From contig CAKSLU010000007.1 in assembly GCA_934474225.1 (NCBI GenBank), positions 1 through 64,000 on the forward strand: a DNA stretch of 64,000 nt, read 5' to 3'. A program made the translations under genes and the position numbers. This document shows, piece by piece, positions 33,742-42,999 of the stretch. This stretch comes from an uncultured Eubacteriales bacterium (GTDB taxonomy: Bacteria > Bacillota > Clostridia > Oscillospirales > CAG-272). Below the pieces are notes generated by a model. The model was not told where the DNA came from and did no database searches. It worked only from the letters and a program-made list of their open reading frames with translations. Within the stretch, counting starts at the first letter, position 1; the number at the start of each line of letters is the position of its first letter.

Positions 33742-34554
33742 CTATTCCCGCGGGAACGTGCCGTCCTTTTCGCAGTCGGCAATCAGCGCGCGGTACTTGC
33801 TCGGCGACACGCCGAAATGCGCCTTGAAGCGCCGCGAAAAGTTCATGCAGTCGCCGTAACCCGCGCGGCTTGCCGCCGCGGCGACGCTCTCGCCGTCCAC
33901 CGAGAGCAGATGCGCGGCGTGCTCCATGCGCACCCCGGCGAGATACTGCTTCGGCGAGGTGCCGGTCTCGCGGCGGAACACCGTGCTGAAATAGCTGCGC
34001 TCCAGATTCAGCGCCCGCGCGATGTCCGAGACGCGAATCGGCTTTGCGTAATTCTCCTCGATATAGCGCTTGGCGGCGGTGACATAGGGATTCTGCCGCG
34101 TGCCGTGCGCCGCCTGCATGCGGATGAGCGCCGCAAAGAGCGCCCACAGCAAGGATGTGACCGCCTCGCGCGCACCGGGCTCCTCCCTGGCGGCGTCCAG
34201 GCAGTCGGCAAACAGACTGCCGAGCGACGGCGCGGTGAGCACATCGGCATCCAGCAGCGCGGGCAGCTCCAGGTCGCAGTGGAAGTTGATCCAGATATAG
34301 TGCCACGGCTCGGTCTTGTCGGCGGTGTAGACATGCGGGCGGTGCGGCCGCACCACAAAAATCTGGGACGGCAGCACATCGTAGGTCACGCCGCCGGTGG
34401 AAAAGCTGCCCTTGCCCGACACAACGAAATGCAGCATCCAGTACGGGCGCGTGCACCCGACCGAAAAGCCGGGCGCGCACTGCTCCGTGCCGCAGCAGAC
34501 CGGGCTGAGCCCGGGCAGACGCTTATCGTCAAAGCGGTAATTTTCGCAAAGCAT
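33742..34554 (-). CDS. AraC-family transcriptional regulator
   Basis: A 270-residue regulator. The N-terminal cupin-like sensor domain (GKGSFSTGGVTYDVLPSQIFVVRPHRPH) spans about 30-150. The C-terminal double helix-turn-helix spans about 170-262, with the family signature GYGDCMNFSRRFKAHFGVSPSKYR. It probably activates the adjacent leftward genes (solute-binding protein, GH43/SLH) in response to a sugar. GGAG precedes the ATG. A TACAAT at 34574-34579 is a possible -10 box without a good -35. Confidence 0.92.
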   Translation of the reverse strand: MLCENYRFDDKRLPGLSPVCCGTEQCAPGFSVGCTRPYWMLHFVVSGKGSFSTGGVTYDVLPSQIFVVRPHRPHVYTADKTEPWHYIWINFHCDLELPALLDADVLTAPSLGSLFADCLDAAREEPGAREAVTSLLWALFAALIRMQAAHGTRQNPYVTAAKRYIEENYAKPIRVSDIARALNLERSYFSTVFRRETGTSPKQYLAGVRMEHAAHLLSVDGESVAAAASRAGYGDCMNFSRRFKAHFGVSPSKYRALIADCEKDGTFPRE

Positions 34555-34659
34555 GGCGTTCTCCTTTATTTCTATTGTAACAGCAAAGCGGACATTTTCG
34601 GCTATCGCCGCCGGTCGGCGTTTTGCACAACCGGGGCGGCGAAATTTCAGCAGTCTGCC

Positions 34660-37600
34660 TTACAGCACTTCGTCCACGCGGCAGGGCGTGAGCGTCACGC
34701 CGAGGCGGTACTTGCCCGCCTTCAGCTGGTAGGCTTCATCCGGCAATGGGCCGCAGGCGTAAGAGCCGCAGCCGCTCTGGAAGGCATCGAGATGCAGATA
34801 GGTGAAAGGCTCGGGGACAAGCTCGTGTGCATAGTGCGCATCGCGCATCTGCGCGTCACTGTAGTGCGACGCACCCATCATGAAGGGCGCATCCGTGCGC
34901 GTGACGAGCAGTCCCGCGCCGCAAACGGTCGTGAGGGCGGCAAACTGCGTGTCAAAGTGCGCGCCGTTCTCCTGCGGGCGCAGGTAGGGCTCGAAGTTGT
35001 CCGTGACGGTCGTTAAAAACCGCCCGAGGCGCGCCGCAAGGTGCTTGTCGATGTAGCTTTCCATCGGACCGTAGCCGAAATAACGCAGATTTTCAAGCGC
35101 GGGAACCAGCGGCAGGCAAAGCCCGAGGCGCGGGTAAAAACGAACACCGCTCACCGGAATTTCCGCATCCATAGTGACGGTCAGCTTGCCGTCTGCCGCC
35201 GCGCGATAGGTGACGCGGGCGCGGAGCAGTACACGGTCGTCCGCCACGAGGCGCAGCACCGCCGTGCAGGTGACGGCGGTCTTCGCCGCGCGCACCGTGA
35301 AGCTGTCGCAGACCTCGGCGGCGCGGTGAATGCCGAGCGCATCCCAGCTTGGACGGAGCTTGCGGTCGTTGTCGATCGGCGCGCGGCCGAGTGTGAGCGC
35401 GAGGGGTGCATCGAGGAGCACCGTGCCGTCCGCCGTGATGCCCGTGAGCGCGCCGCGCGCACGGTCAAAGCGGTAGACCGTTTCCCCGACCGTCACAGTG
35501 ACGGTATCGCCGTCCTCGGCGACGCGCGGTGTATGCGCCGCACGGCGCACGACCGGCAAAGTCGCGTCGGCGGCGAGGACAAACTGCGCGTGTCCGAGCA
35601 GCGTGCCCACGGGGACGAGCGGCGTCTCGCGGCAGGCGTGCATCTCAAAGTTGACCGTCAGCGCGCCGTCCGCCGCAGGCAGCGTCAGCGCAAATTCGAC
35701 GGCGCCGCGCGGCGCGACCGCGCCGATGTCCAGCATGCCGGAGTCAACGGCGACGCCGTCCCGCTCGATGCGGTAGGTAACGGCGAGGTCGCCGGTGTCG
35801 GTGAAGTCGCGCAGGTTTTCAAAGCGGAAGATGCCTGCCGCGGCGTCCACCGCGGTGATGCGGAAGGGCTTCTGCGCCTCACGCAGCTCGTACATGCCGG
35901 TGTGCAGGCGGCGGTCGGGATAGACCAGACCGTCCATGCAGAAGTTGCCTGCGTTTGGCGTATCGCCGAAGCTGCCGCCGTAGCCGTACTTCGGGTGCTG
36001 CACATCGCCGTCAAGGAGCGCCGCATGGTCGCAGAACTCCCACACGCAGCCGCCGAAGAAGCGGTCATCGGCATAGATGGCATCCCAGTATTCGGCGAGG
36101 TCGCCGGGGCCGTTGCCCATGGCGTGGCAGTATTCGCAGAGGAAGACCGGGTAGCGGGCGTTTTCGTTTGCAAGGTAAGCGCGAATCTTCGGCACGGAGG
36201 CGTACATATAGCTCTCGACATCCGCGATGTCATAAAGCTCGGGGCGGCCGGGGTGCTTCGCGCGATAATCCGCGTTGCCGCCCTCGTAGTGCAAGAGGCG
36301 GGAGGTGTCGCGGCTGCGGAGATACGCCGCCATCGCGGCGTGGTTGCGCCCGAGGCCGGACTCGTTGCCGAGCGACCAGACAATGACCGACGGATGGTTC
36401 TTGTCCCGCTCGTAGAGCCGCTCGGCGCGGTCGAGATACGCCGCCTCCCACGCGGGGTTGTCCGAGAGGTAGTCCCAGCCGAGCTTCTCGATGGCGAGGA
36501 AGCCGTGCGTCTCGATGTCCGCCTCATCGACGAGGTAGAAGCCGTATTTGTCGCAGAGTTCCGGCAGGCGCGGGTCGGGCGGATAGTGGCTGGTGCGGAT
36601 CATGTTGACATGATTCTGCTTGCAGATGGAAAGGTCGCGCAGCATCGCGTCCATCGGCGCGGCATAGCCGAGAACCGGGCTGCTGTCGTGCCGGTTGACG
36701 CCGCGCGCCTTGACCGGCTTGCCGTTCAGCAGCACCACGCGGTCGCGCACCTCGATTTTGCGCGCGCCGACGGGCAGCGCGATATGTTCTTTGCCGTTTT
36801 CGAGGCAGATGTAATAGAGGTTCGGCACTTCACTCGACCAGAGGGCGGGGTCGCGGAGCACAAAGGTGACGGTCTTGCCGTCGCGGCGCGCAAAAGCGCC
36901 GCTGTCCGCGCCGTCTGCGGTGCAGAGCCGCGCCGTCGCGTTCTTGTGCAGCACGCCATCGAAGGCCGCCGTGAAGGTCGCCGTGCCGAAATCGTCCGCA
37001 AGCGCGCAGCCGACTGTGATGTCGCGCACGCGGCGGCGGTCACGGAAGAGCAGATAGACCTCGCGGAAGATGCCCGCCGCGCGGAACATATCCTGGTCTT
37101 CAAGATAGGAGCCGGTGGAGAATTTGATGACCAGCACGGAAATCTCGTTTTCACCGTCCCGCAGCTTGTCGGTCACGCAGAATTCGGAGACGCCGTGCGA
37201 CACCTCGCTGTAGCCGACAAATGCGCCGTTGAGCCAGACATAGAAGCAGGAGGAGACGCCCTCAAAGGTGAGCATGGCGTCCTTTGTCGAAAACGCGCGC
37301 GCATCGACGGTGAAGCGGCGGCTGTACATGCCGCAGGGGTTTTCGTCCGGCAGGTGCGGCGGGTCGCAGGGGAAGGGATACTCGGTGTTGGTGTAGTTCG
37401 GCTTGTTGTAGCGCAGGGTGTTCTCCCAGGAGCGCGGCACCTCGATGCGGTCGGCGGGCAGGGCGTCGATGGCAGCGAGATCGAGGTCTGCGACGGCGGA
37501 CGGCGACGGGAAGAAACGGAAATCCCAGGTGCCGACGAGGGATTTGAAGAAGGCGCTTTCGTTTCGGTTGCCGCCGAGCGCGCCCTCGCGCGTGTCAAAG

Positions 37601-37680
37601 GGGATGAAATAGGCGTGCGGCGCCTCGCACCCGACATGCAGAACCGCCGGGTCGGCGAAATAGGGCTCAAATAAAGACAT
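34660..37680 (-). CDS. lacZ: Beta-galactosidase (GH2, LacZ type)
   Basis: A 1,006-residue cytoplasmic GH2 enzyme with the full LacZ layout: jelly-roll sugar-binding domain, Ig-like domains, TIM barrel and C-terminal beta-sandwich. The acid/base Glu is in WSLGNESG near residue 441 and the nucleophile Glu in FLCEYCHAMGNGPGDL near 514. FGGCVWEFCDHA and GYGPMESYIDK are conserved. No signal peptide, so it acts on imported galactosides. The start at 37680 has AAGGAG upstream; codons further upstream run into a repeat. AraC lies 105 bases downstream on the same strand. Confidence 0.95.
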   Translation of the reverse strand: MSLFEPYFADPAVLHVGCEAPHAYFIPFDTREGALGGNRNESAFFKSLVGTWDFRFFPSPSAVADLDLAAIDALPADRIEVPRSWENTLRYNKPNYTNTEYPFPCDPPHLPDENPCGMYSRRFTVDARAFSTKDAMLTFEGVSSCFYVWLNGAFVGYSEVSHGVSEFCVTDKLRDGENEISVLVIKFSTGSYLEDQDMFRAAGIFREVYLLFRDRRRVRDITVGCALADDFGTATFTAAFDGVLHKNATARLCTADGADSGAFARRDGKTVTFVLRDPALWSSEVPNLYYICLENGKEHIALPVGARKIEVRDRVVLLNGKPVKARGVNRHDSSPVLGYAAPMDAMLRDLSICKQNHVNMIRTSHYPPDPRLPELCDKYGFYLVDEADIETHGFLAIEKLGWDYLSDNPAWEAAYLDRAERLYERDKNHPSVIVWSLGNESGLGRNHAAMAAYLRSRDTSRLLHYEGGNADYRAKHPGRPELYDIADVESYMYASVPKIRAYLANENARYPVFLCEYCHAMGNGPGDLAEYWDAIYADDRFFGGCVWEFCDHAALLDGDVQHPKYGYGGSFGDTPNAGNFCMDGLVYPDRRLHTGMYELREAQKPFRITAVDAAAGIFRFENLRDFTDTGDLAVTYRIERDGVAVDSGMLDIGAVAPRGAVEFALTLPAADGALTVNFEMHACRETPLVPVGTLLGHAQFVLAADATLPVVRRAAHTPRVAEDGDTVTVTVGETVYRFDRARGALTGITADGTVLLDAPLALTLGRAPIDNDRKLRPSWDALGIHRAAEVCDSFTVRAAKTAVTCTAVLRLVADDRVLLRARVTYRAAADGKLTVTMDAEIPVSGVRFYPRLGLCLPLVPALENLRYFGYGPMESYIDKHLAARLGRFLTTVTDNFEPYLRPQENGAHFDTQFAALTTVCGAGLLVTRTDAPFMMGASHYSDAQMRDAHYAHELVPEPFTYLHLDAFQSGCGSYACGPLPDEAYQLKAGKYRLGVTLTPCRVDEVL

Positions 37681-37724
37681 ATGGTTTCTCCTTTTGGGGT
37701 TATATATAGATGTAGGTTTTTGTG

Positions 37725-38215
37725 GGGGGCTGGCTTCCCTTGGGGGAGAGCTGTACGAGACGCAAGGCGTCACGCGGCGTTTTTCTTCGTCGGCTGAACA
37801 CCGACGATTTCGCAAGCGAAACCGAAAAACATCCTCAACCGATAGGTGACTGAGGGGTTGTTCCGTGGCTTTGTAACTTTTTCAGCCCCCTCGGTGAGGG
37901 GGCTGTCACCGATAGGTGACTAGGGGAGTTTTGCAGAGAGCAAGACTCCTTCCGTCGGCTTCGCCGACACCTCCCTCAACGAGGGAGGTAAAAGGAGTAG
38001 TCTGCGCACGGTTGCGGCGGGAGCAAGCCCCCGCCCTACGGTGGAGTGGGGACAGAGTTCGCCTTCCCCGGCGGGGGAAGGTGGCGAGCTTGCCTCGTCG
38101 GATGAGGCGTTGCCGCATCTCATGCGGCGAACACGGCGGGAGCGAGCCCCTGCCCTACGGCATGTAGAAAATCTTTGCTAACCTGTAGGGACCGGCGTCC
38201 GGGGCGGTCCGGTTT
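37725..38215. repeat. Dense repeat cluster between lacZ and the glycosidase-like gene
   Basis: The 538-base gap is almost entirely repeats. A GGCTTCCC element interrupted by the type E insert (37750-37834) continues into CAACCGATAGGTGACTGAGGGG. A type C element (37881-37989), a type B unit (38015-38042), a partial D-like GCCTTCCCCGGCGGGGGAAGG piece (38060-38080) and further B units (38128-38160 and 38187-38212) follow. No coding sequence was seen. Confidence 0.82.
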
Positions 38216-38218
38216 AGC

Positions 38219-40270
38219 TTACTTCTCCTCTACCTTAAACAGCGCGTGGTCGAAGCCGAGGGTGTGGATGGCATAGAGCCGATAGGCATTGACCCAGGAA
38301 ATGAGCCAGTTGTTGAAATGCCCGCGCTCCTCCACCGGGCGGTAGCGCGTCCAGCGGCAGCCGAAGAACGCCTCGTTCTGCCCGCCGCGCGGGCGCAGCG
38401 TGCCGTTTATCACCGTGTTGTCGTCGAGCGCGATGCAGAGCGTGGCATTGTGCCAGAGCGCGCGGGCGCGGGCAAACCAGCGGTCGTCGCCCGTGATTTG
38501 CCCAAGGCGGACAAATTCGGGCGCGGCGAGCGAGCCCCAGGAATCAATGGCGTGATGCTGCACCGAGACCGCCGTGCCGCCCCGCGTGTGGTAGCCGTAG
38601 CGCGCAAAATCCGAGGCGGCGGGGTAGAGCGCGTCGTACCGGTACGCCCAAGAATCAAAATAGTACCCGCACATCTCGGCGCGCGTGCGGTAGACCGGGT
38701 CGCCGGTCTCGTCATAGAGGTCGAGCGCGGCGCGCAGCAGCGGCCAGACCGTCTCCTTGTCCACCGAGGCGCAGTCGATGGCGCCTGCCGTCAGCGAAAA
38801 GGCGTCGAGATCGCGGCGCGCGTAGAAATCAAACCCGCGCACGGCGCCGTCGAGGTATTTTTTCTCCCCGGTCGCGCGGTAGACTTCGACAAGTGCAGGC
38901 AGCGCAAACGCGCCGATGGTGCCGGTCGCGTCAAAGCTCGAACCGTCAAAGCGATACGCCTTGCCGAAACCGTTTTCTTCGTCAAAGTGGTCGAGGAAGA
39001 AGTCGCAGGTGCGGCGCGCAAAGGCGAGATAATCCGGGCGGTCGATGCCCGCGCCGCGCAGCAGCATATAGCAGCGCGCGAAGGACGCCGCGCCCCAGCC
39101 GAGGTTGCAGAGTTCGGGATACCACCCCTTGCCGCCCTTGTTCGTGCCGCCGGGAATGTGGAAGTTGGCTAAAATCTTCGTGTCCGACACGGCGGGACGC
39201 CATGCGGGTTCGCCGGGCGCGGGGTACCACTCGTAGTGCGCGAGGAACAGCCCGTTTTCCGCCTGTTTTTCGACCCAGGCATCGAGGTTTTCGAGCGCGG
39301 CGTCGAGGAACGACCGTTCCCCCGTGCGCAGATATTCGCAGATGTAAAGCTGACTGTTCAGCGCGCCCTGCCCTGCCCAGCCGATCTCAAACGAGGCAGC
39401 AGGCGGCGCAAAAGCGGGTGCGCCGAAGTCGGCGCGGCGCGCCGATGCAAAGAGGTTGTGCCCGCGGTATTCGCGCCGCAGGCTGCCGATGTAGGCAATG
39501 CCCGCATCCCACAGCGTGCGCGCGTCGGCGACGGGCGGCATGTCGGGACTGCGTAGTGCATCCAGGCGGTCGATGAGGCTTGCCATGCCGAAGTTCTTCC
39601 ACTTCGGCGCGCCGACAAAGATATAAAAGGTAAAGATTTTTTCTTCGCCCGGGGCAAATTCGAGATAAGTCTCAAGCGGCGCGGTCAGCGTGTCGGTATT
39701 CGTATAGGAATACGGCGACTCGATGTAGGGATAATACAGGTGATGGTCGAGGCTGCCGTCCGCATTTTCGGTGAGCGAAACCGAGGAGACCAGCGAGGTC
39801 TCGTCCGTGTCTGCGGCAAACAGCGCGGCGACGCGGGACGCATCCTCGGTGAGCGAGCAGGACGGAATGCCGGTGCGGTCGTAGGCGAAGATCCAGGGCT
39901 TGCCGTCCTTCTCAAAGCCGTGCGGGTAATTGCCGCCGCCGGGATTGCCGTTGTAGTTGACGCAGGGAATGACGAAATGGTCGCGGGTAAAGCAGTCGCG
40001 CAGGGTGGTCACCAGCTGCACGCGGCGGGTTTCATCCGCCGTGCTTTGCACCAGGCGGCGCAGGCGGCAGAGCCCGCCGCCGAGGTCGTGTGCCTCGTCC
40101 CGCACGGCAAAGCCGTGCCCCGCATATGTACCGTCCGCCGCCACGGCAAGCGGCAGCGTCTCGCCCGCCTCTGTGCGCACGGCGGGCGGCAGCAGCACGG
40201 CAAAGGCGTCGCCCGCACCGTCCGACGCAAGCAGTCCGCAGTCCGCACCCTGCCTTCCGAAAACAAACAT
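38219..40270 (-). CDS. Six-hairpin glycosidase-like protein of unassigned family
   Basis: A 683-residue protein with no signal peptide. The N-terminal third is a beta-sandwich-like region. The remainder (about residues 240-670) shows the alternating helices of an alpha/alpha toroid: conserved aromatic-rich segments FEIGWAGQGALNSQLYICE, GKGWYPELCNLGWGAASFARCY, DATGTIGAFALPALVEVY, SVQHHAIDSWGSLAAPEF and RGGQNEAFFGCRWTRYRPVEERGHFNNW. The fold and its position upstream of lacZ indicate a glycan-active enzyme, but no catalytic family could be named with confidence. The start at 40270 is chosen over upstream in-frame ATGs because GGAGG lies five bases before it. Confidence 0.75.
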   Translation of the reverse strand: MFVFGRQGADCGLLASDGAGDAFAVLLPPAVRTEAGETLPLAVAADGTYAGHGFAVRDEAHDLGGGLCRLRRLVQSTADETRRVQLVTTLRDCFTRDHFVIPCVNYNGNPGGGNYPHGFEKDGKPWIFAYDRTGIPSCSLTEDASRVAALFAADTDETSLVSSVSLTENADGSLDHHLYYPYIESPYSYTNTDTLTAPLETYLEFAPGEEKIFTFYIFVGAPKWKNFGMASLIDRLDALRSPDMPPVADARTLWDAGIAYIGSLRREYRGHNLFASARRADFGAPAFAPPAASFEIGWAGQGALNSQLYICEYLRTGERSFLDAALENLDAWVEKQAENGLFLAHYEWYPAPGEPAWRPAVSDTKILANFHIPGGTNKGGKGWYPELCNLGWGAASFARCYMLLRGAGIDRPDYLAFARRTCDFFLDHFDEENGFGKAYRFDGSSFDATGTIGAFALPALVEVYRATGEKKYLDGAVRGFDFYARRDLDAFSLTAGAIDCASVDKETVWPLLRAALDLYDETGDPVYRTRAEMCGYYFDSWAYRYDALYPAASDFARYGYHTRGGTAVSVQHHAIDSWGSLAAPEFVRLGQITGDDRWFARARALWHNATLCIALDDNTVINGTLRPRGGQNEAFFGCRWTRYRPVEERGHFNNWLISWVNAYRLYAIHTLGFDHALFKVEEK

Positions 40271-40340
40271 TTGTGCCTCCAGTCCGTCTCGGCACAAAAT
40301 CGTCGTATGTACCAAAACAATCCGCATAAATTCTGTTTTC

Positions 40341-40369
40341 ATTATGCGTTTTTGCACACGAAAAGTCAA
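40341..40369 (-). promoter_or_regulatory. Promoter of the glycosidase-like gene
   Basis: TTGACT (40364-40369), 17 bases, CATAAT (40341-40346), leftward, about 70 bases from the chosen start. The 180 bases between here and the repeats at 40555 are AT-richer than the surroundings and hold no recognised element. Confidence 0.6.
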
Positions 40370-40540
40370 CCGCTATCCCATTATACCACAGATACGAGCA
40401 GAACGACACAACAAACAGACAGATATATATCGCCGTTTTGTGTGCATTTTCCCTTATTTTCCACGCAAAAAGGCGGGTATCCCTTTGCCGCGCACAGATT
40501 TGCCCGAATTTGCGCTTTTGTGTGGTGACGTGGCGTCCCT

Positions 40541-40675
40541 TGGGGGAAGGCTAAGACGCGGCGGGAGCAAGCCCCCGCCCTACGGTGTGTAGAAACGCTT
40601 TGCAAACTCGGTAGGGGTCGGCGCCTCGACGACCCGCAATCGTGCGCAATCCAATTTCGGCTCCCCTGTAGGCGA
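40541..40675. repeat. Type B extragenic repeats
   Basis: CCTTGGGGGAAGG fragment, GCGGGAGCAAGCCCCCGCC unit, GGTAGGGGTCGGCGCCTCGACGACCC unit, and the first bases of a type A element (GGCTCCCCTGT at 40660-40670), apparently truncated. Confidence 0.75.
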
Positions 40676-40697
40676 AGATAGATTCCGCGGCGCACTC

Positions 40698-40726
40698 TTG
40701 CTTTTTTCGACAGCATATGCTATACT
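40698..40726 (+). promoter_or_regulatory. Promoter of the lipid kinase operon
   Basis: TTGCTT (40698-40703), 17 bases, TATACT (40721-40726), 56 bases ahead of the start codon. It is the only clear promoter for the four genes to 44415. Confidence 0.6.
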
Positions 40727-40781
40727 GTAGGTTGGATATTTGGCGAATGCTTGTCAAACGCACGCGAAAGGAAAACGCGCG

Positions 40782-41732
40782 ATGAAACATGTGTTTATTC
40801 TCAACCCGAAAGCCGGCAGCGGCGCGCATCTCGACGAAGCGCGCGACGCCATCCGCCGCCTCGGCGGCGATGTGACCGTCTACGAGACCAAGGCACCGAA
40901 GGACGCGACGCGGTACATACGCGCATGGTGCGAAAGCCATACTGAAGATGTGCGGTTCTACGCCTGCGGCGGGGACGGCACCATCAAGGAGGTTGCCGAG
41001 GGCATCCTCGGCTTTCCGCACGCCAGCATGTCCTGCTTTCCCATCGGCAGCGGCAACGACTTTGTGAAATACTACGGCGGGCGCGAACGCTTTGCCGACC
41101 TCGCGGCACTGACCGCCGCGGACGCCCTGCCCGTGGACATGATTACCCTCGGGAACGAATATTCTGTAAATGTCTGCAACTTCGGCTTTGACGCCGCCGT
41201 TGCCGAAACGATGAACCGCGTGCGCCGCGTGCCGCTTCTCGGCGGCAGGCACGCCTACACCACCGGTATTTTGCGCGCGCTCGTCACCGCACGGCGCAAT
41301 CACTGCGACATCTACGCCGGCGGCGAAAAGCTGACGGGCAAAGCCTTTCTGCTCTGCACCATTGCCAACGGCGCGTATGTCGGCGGCGCTTTTCGCTGTG
41401 CGCCCCGCGCGAAAAACGACGACGGCAGGCTGGAGGTCTGCGTGATGAAGCCGATGTCGCTCTTCACCTTTCTCTCCCTGATGGGTCCCTATCGGCGGGG
41501 CGAACACCTGGACGACCCCCGCTTTGCCAAGTACATGACCTACCGGCGCGCCGCGCGCGTGGAGGTCGTGTCGAAAAAGCCCTTCCCGGTCTCGCTGGAC
41601 GGCGAGATCATCAAGACCGAACGCTTCACCTGCACGGTGCTGCCCGGCGCACTGCGCTTTGCCGTGCCGAAAACCGCCGTGCCGGAGACAACCGCGGCGG
41701 AGCCGAGCGACGCGCCCGTGCCCGCGCTCTGA
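40782..41732 (+). CDS. DagK/YegS-family lipid kinase
   Basis: A 316-residue diacylglycerol-kinase-catalytic-domain protein that phosphorylates a lipid hydroxyl with ATP. The N-terminus is VFILNPKAGSGA; the nucleotide motif GGDGTIKEV is near residue 64; PIGSGNDF follows; and LDGE lies near the C-terminus. Diacylglycerol recycling from lipoteichoic acid synthesis is the usual role (B. subtilis DgkB), but here the next two genes also look lipid-linked. GAAAGGA precedes the ATG. The next gene follows after 45 bases. Confidence 0.9.
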   Translation: MKHVFILNPKAGSGAHLDEARDAIRRLGGDVTVYETKAPKDATRYIRAWCESHTEDVRFYACGGDGTIKEVAEGILGFPHASMSCFPIGSGNDFVKYYGGRERFADLAALTAADALPVDMITLGNEYSVNVCNFGFDAAVAETMNRVRRVPLLGGRHAYTTGILRALVTARRNHCDIYAGGEKLTGKAFLLCTIANGAYVGGAFRCAPRAKNDDGRLEVCVMKPMSLFTFLSLMGPYRRGEHLDDPRFAKYMTYRRAARVEVVSKKPFPVSLDGEIIKTERFTCTVLPGALRFAVPKTAVPETTAAEPSDAPVPAL

Positions 41733-41777
41733 TTTTTTCTGAAATTTCGGAAAGTCCAATGTAAAGGAGACTGAACT

Positions 41778-42287
41778 ATGGAGCTGCTCTACACGCTGCT
41801 GCTGGCGGTGTTTCTCGCCGTGGCATCGCATTATATCGGGCAGGCGCTGCCGCGCGAATCCTTCTTTGTCGACCGCTTTCCCTACCGCTCCTTTGCCTTT
41901 GAGAAAAACGGCAGCATCTACCGCCGCATCGGCGTGCACAAATGGATGGACATGGTTCCGGACATGAGCCGCGTGATGGGCGACATGGTGCCGAAGAAAC
42001 TGCACGCCGGCATGACCGCCGAGGACGTGCGCGTGCTGATTCGCGAGACCTGCGTCGCCGAGCATGTGCACTTCATGCTGTGTGTGGTCTTTCTCTTTGT
42101 GTCCCGCTTCTGGGTGGATAACACCTGGATTTTCTTCTGGCTGATCTATGCCGTCTGCAACCTGCCGTTCATCATCATCCAGCGCTACAACCGACCGATG
42201 CTGGTCCGCCTGCTCCGCCGCATGGAGGCGCGGGAGAGCCGCCTTGCCGCCGCCGGCGAGCAGGAAGAGGCCACCGCAGAACCGTAA
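41778..42287 (+). CDS. Acyltransferase-like membrane protein (CrtO/staphyloxanthin-type family)
   Basis: A 169-residue membrane protein with hydrophobic segments at about 3-20, 95-112 and 115-132. It contains FPYRSFAFEKNGSIYRRIGVHKWMDMVPDMSR, the pattern of the family often annotated glycosyl-4,4'-diaponeurosporenoate acyltransferase. No carotenoid genes are nearby, so the true substrate is unlikely to be a carotenoid. Position between a lipid kinase and a PAP2 phosphatase suggests acylation or remodelling of a membrane lipid. Confidence 0.7.
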   Translation: MELLYTLLLAVFLAVASHYIGQALPRESFFVDRFPYRSFAFEKNGSIYRRIGVHKWMDMVPDMSRVMGDMVPKKLHAGMTAEDVRVLIRETCVAEHVHFMLCVVFLFVSRFWVDNTWIFFWLIYAVCNLPFIIIQRYNRPMLVRLLRRMEARESRLAAAGEQEEATAEP

Positions 42288-42308
42288 CGAAAGGAACCCC
42301 TTTTCCCC

Positions 42309-42971
42309 ATGATAGATTATCGTAAATTCCGCTTTTCCAAGCTGAACACCCCGCAGTTTGCACACCTGAAGCTGCTGCTTTTCTGGCCGATTTACGGTCT
42401 CGCCTTTTTCTTTGTGGAGCGCGTCTCCACCGACCGCGTCTGGCGCGTGATGCACTGCGCCCTCGACGACCTGATCCCCTTTTGCGAATACTTTGTCATC
42501 CCGTACATGTTCTGGTTTGTCTATCTTATCGGCATGCTGCTCTACACGCTGCTCTGCGACATTCCCGCCTTCAAGCGGCTGATGTGGTTCATCATTTTTA
42601 CATACTCGGTGACCATCTTTATCTACCTCGTCTATCCCACCTGCCAGAACCTGCGCCCGACTTCGTTTGAACGCGACAATATTTTCACGCGGTTTCTGAC
42701 ATACTTTTATCAGTTTGACACGAACACCAATGTCAACCCGTCCATCCATGTCATCGGCTCGCTCGGCGTGATGTTCACATCCTGGCACACGAAGCGGTTT
42801 GAAAAATCGCTGCCGTGGAAGATTCTGTTCACCGTGGTGGGTGTGCTCATCAGCATCTCCACCGTGTTCATCAAGCAGCACTCGGCGATCGACATCGCCT
42901 GTGCCGTCTTGCTGTGCGGCATCTTCTACCCGGTCATGCAGATCGACTACAAGGATGCGGCGCCGCTGTAA
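42309..42971 (+). CDS. PAP2-superfamily membrane phosphatase
   Basis: A 220-residue integral membrane protein with five or six membrane segments. The C-terminal PAP2 signature is visible: NVNPSIHVIGS (SxH motif) near residue 140 and STVFIKQHSAID (catalytic His-Asp) near 185. It likely removes phosphate from a lipid phosphate or pyrophosphate at the outer membrane face. It lies 21 bases after the acyltransferase-like gene and 28 bases before pyk, so it is co-transcribed. Confidence 0.85.
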   Translation: MIDYRKFRFSKLNTPQFAHLKLLLFWPIYGLAFFFVERVSTDRVWRVMHCALDDLIPFCEYFVIPYMFWFVYLIGMLLYTLLCDIPAFKRLMWFIIFTYSVTIFIYLVYPTCQNLRPTSFERDNIFTRFLTYFYQFDTNTNVNPSIHVIGSLGVMFTSWHTKRFEKSLPWKILFTVVGVLISISTVFIKQHSAIDIACAVLLCGIFYPVMQIDYKDAAPL

Positions 42972-42999
42972 ATCCATTTGCCAAAGAAGGAGTATACCC

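Noticed and set aside
41778..42287. Carotenoid (staphyloxanthin) biosynthesis locus
   Set aside because: Only the acyltransferase-like family is present; no crtM, crtN, crtP or crtQ homologues occur nearby.
42799..42999. Upstream extension of the pyruvate kinase frame
   Set aside because: It lies inside the PAP2 gene in another frame; the ATG at 43000 has a strong ribosome site and matches the usual N-terminus.
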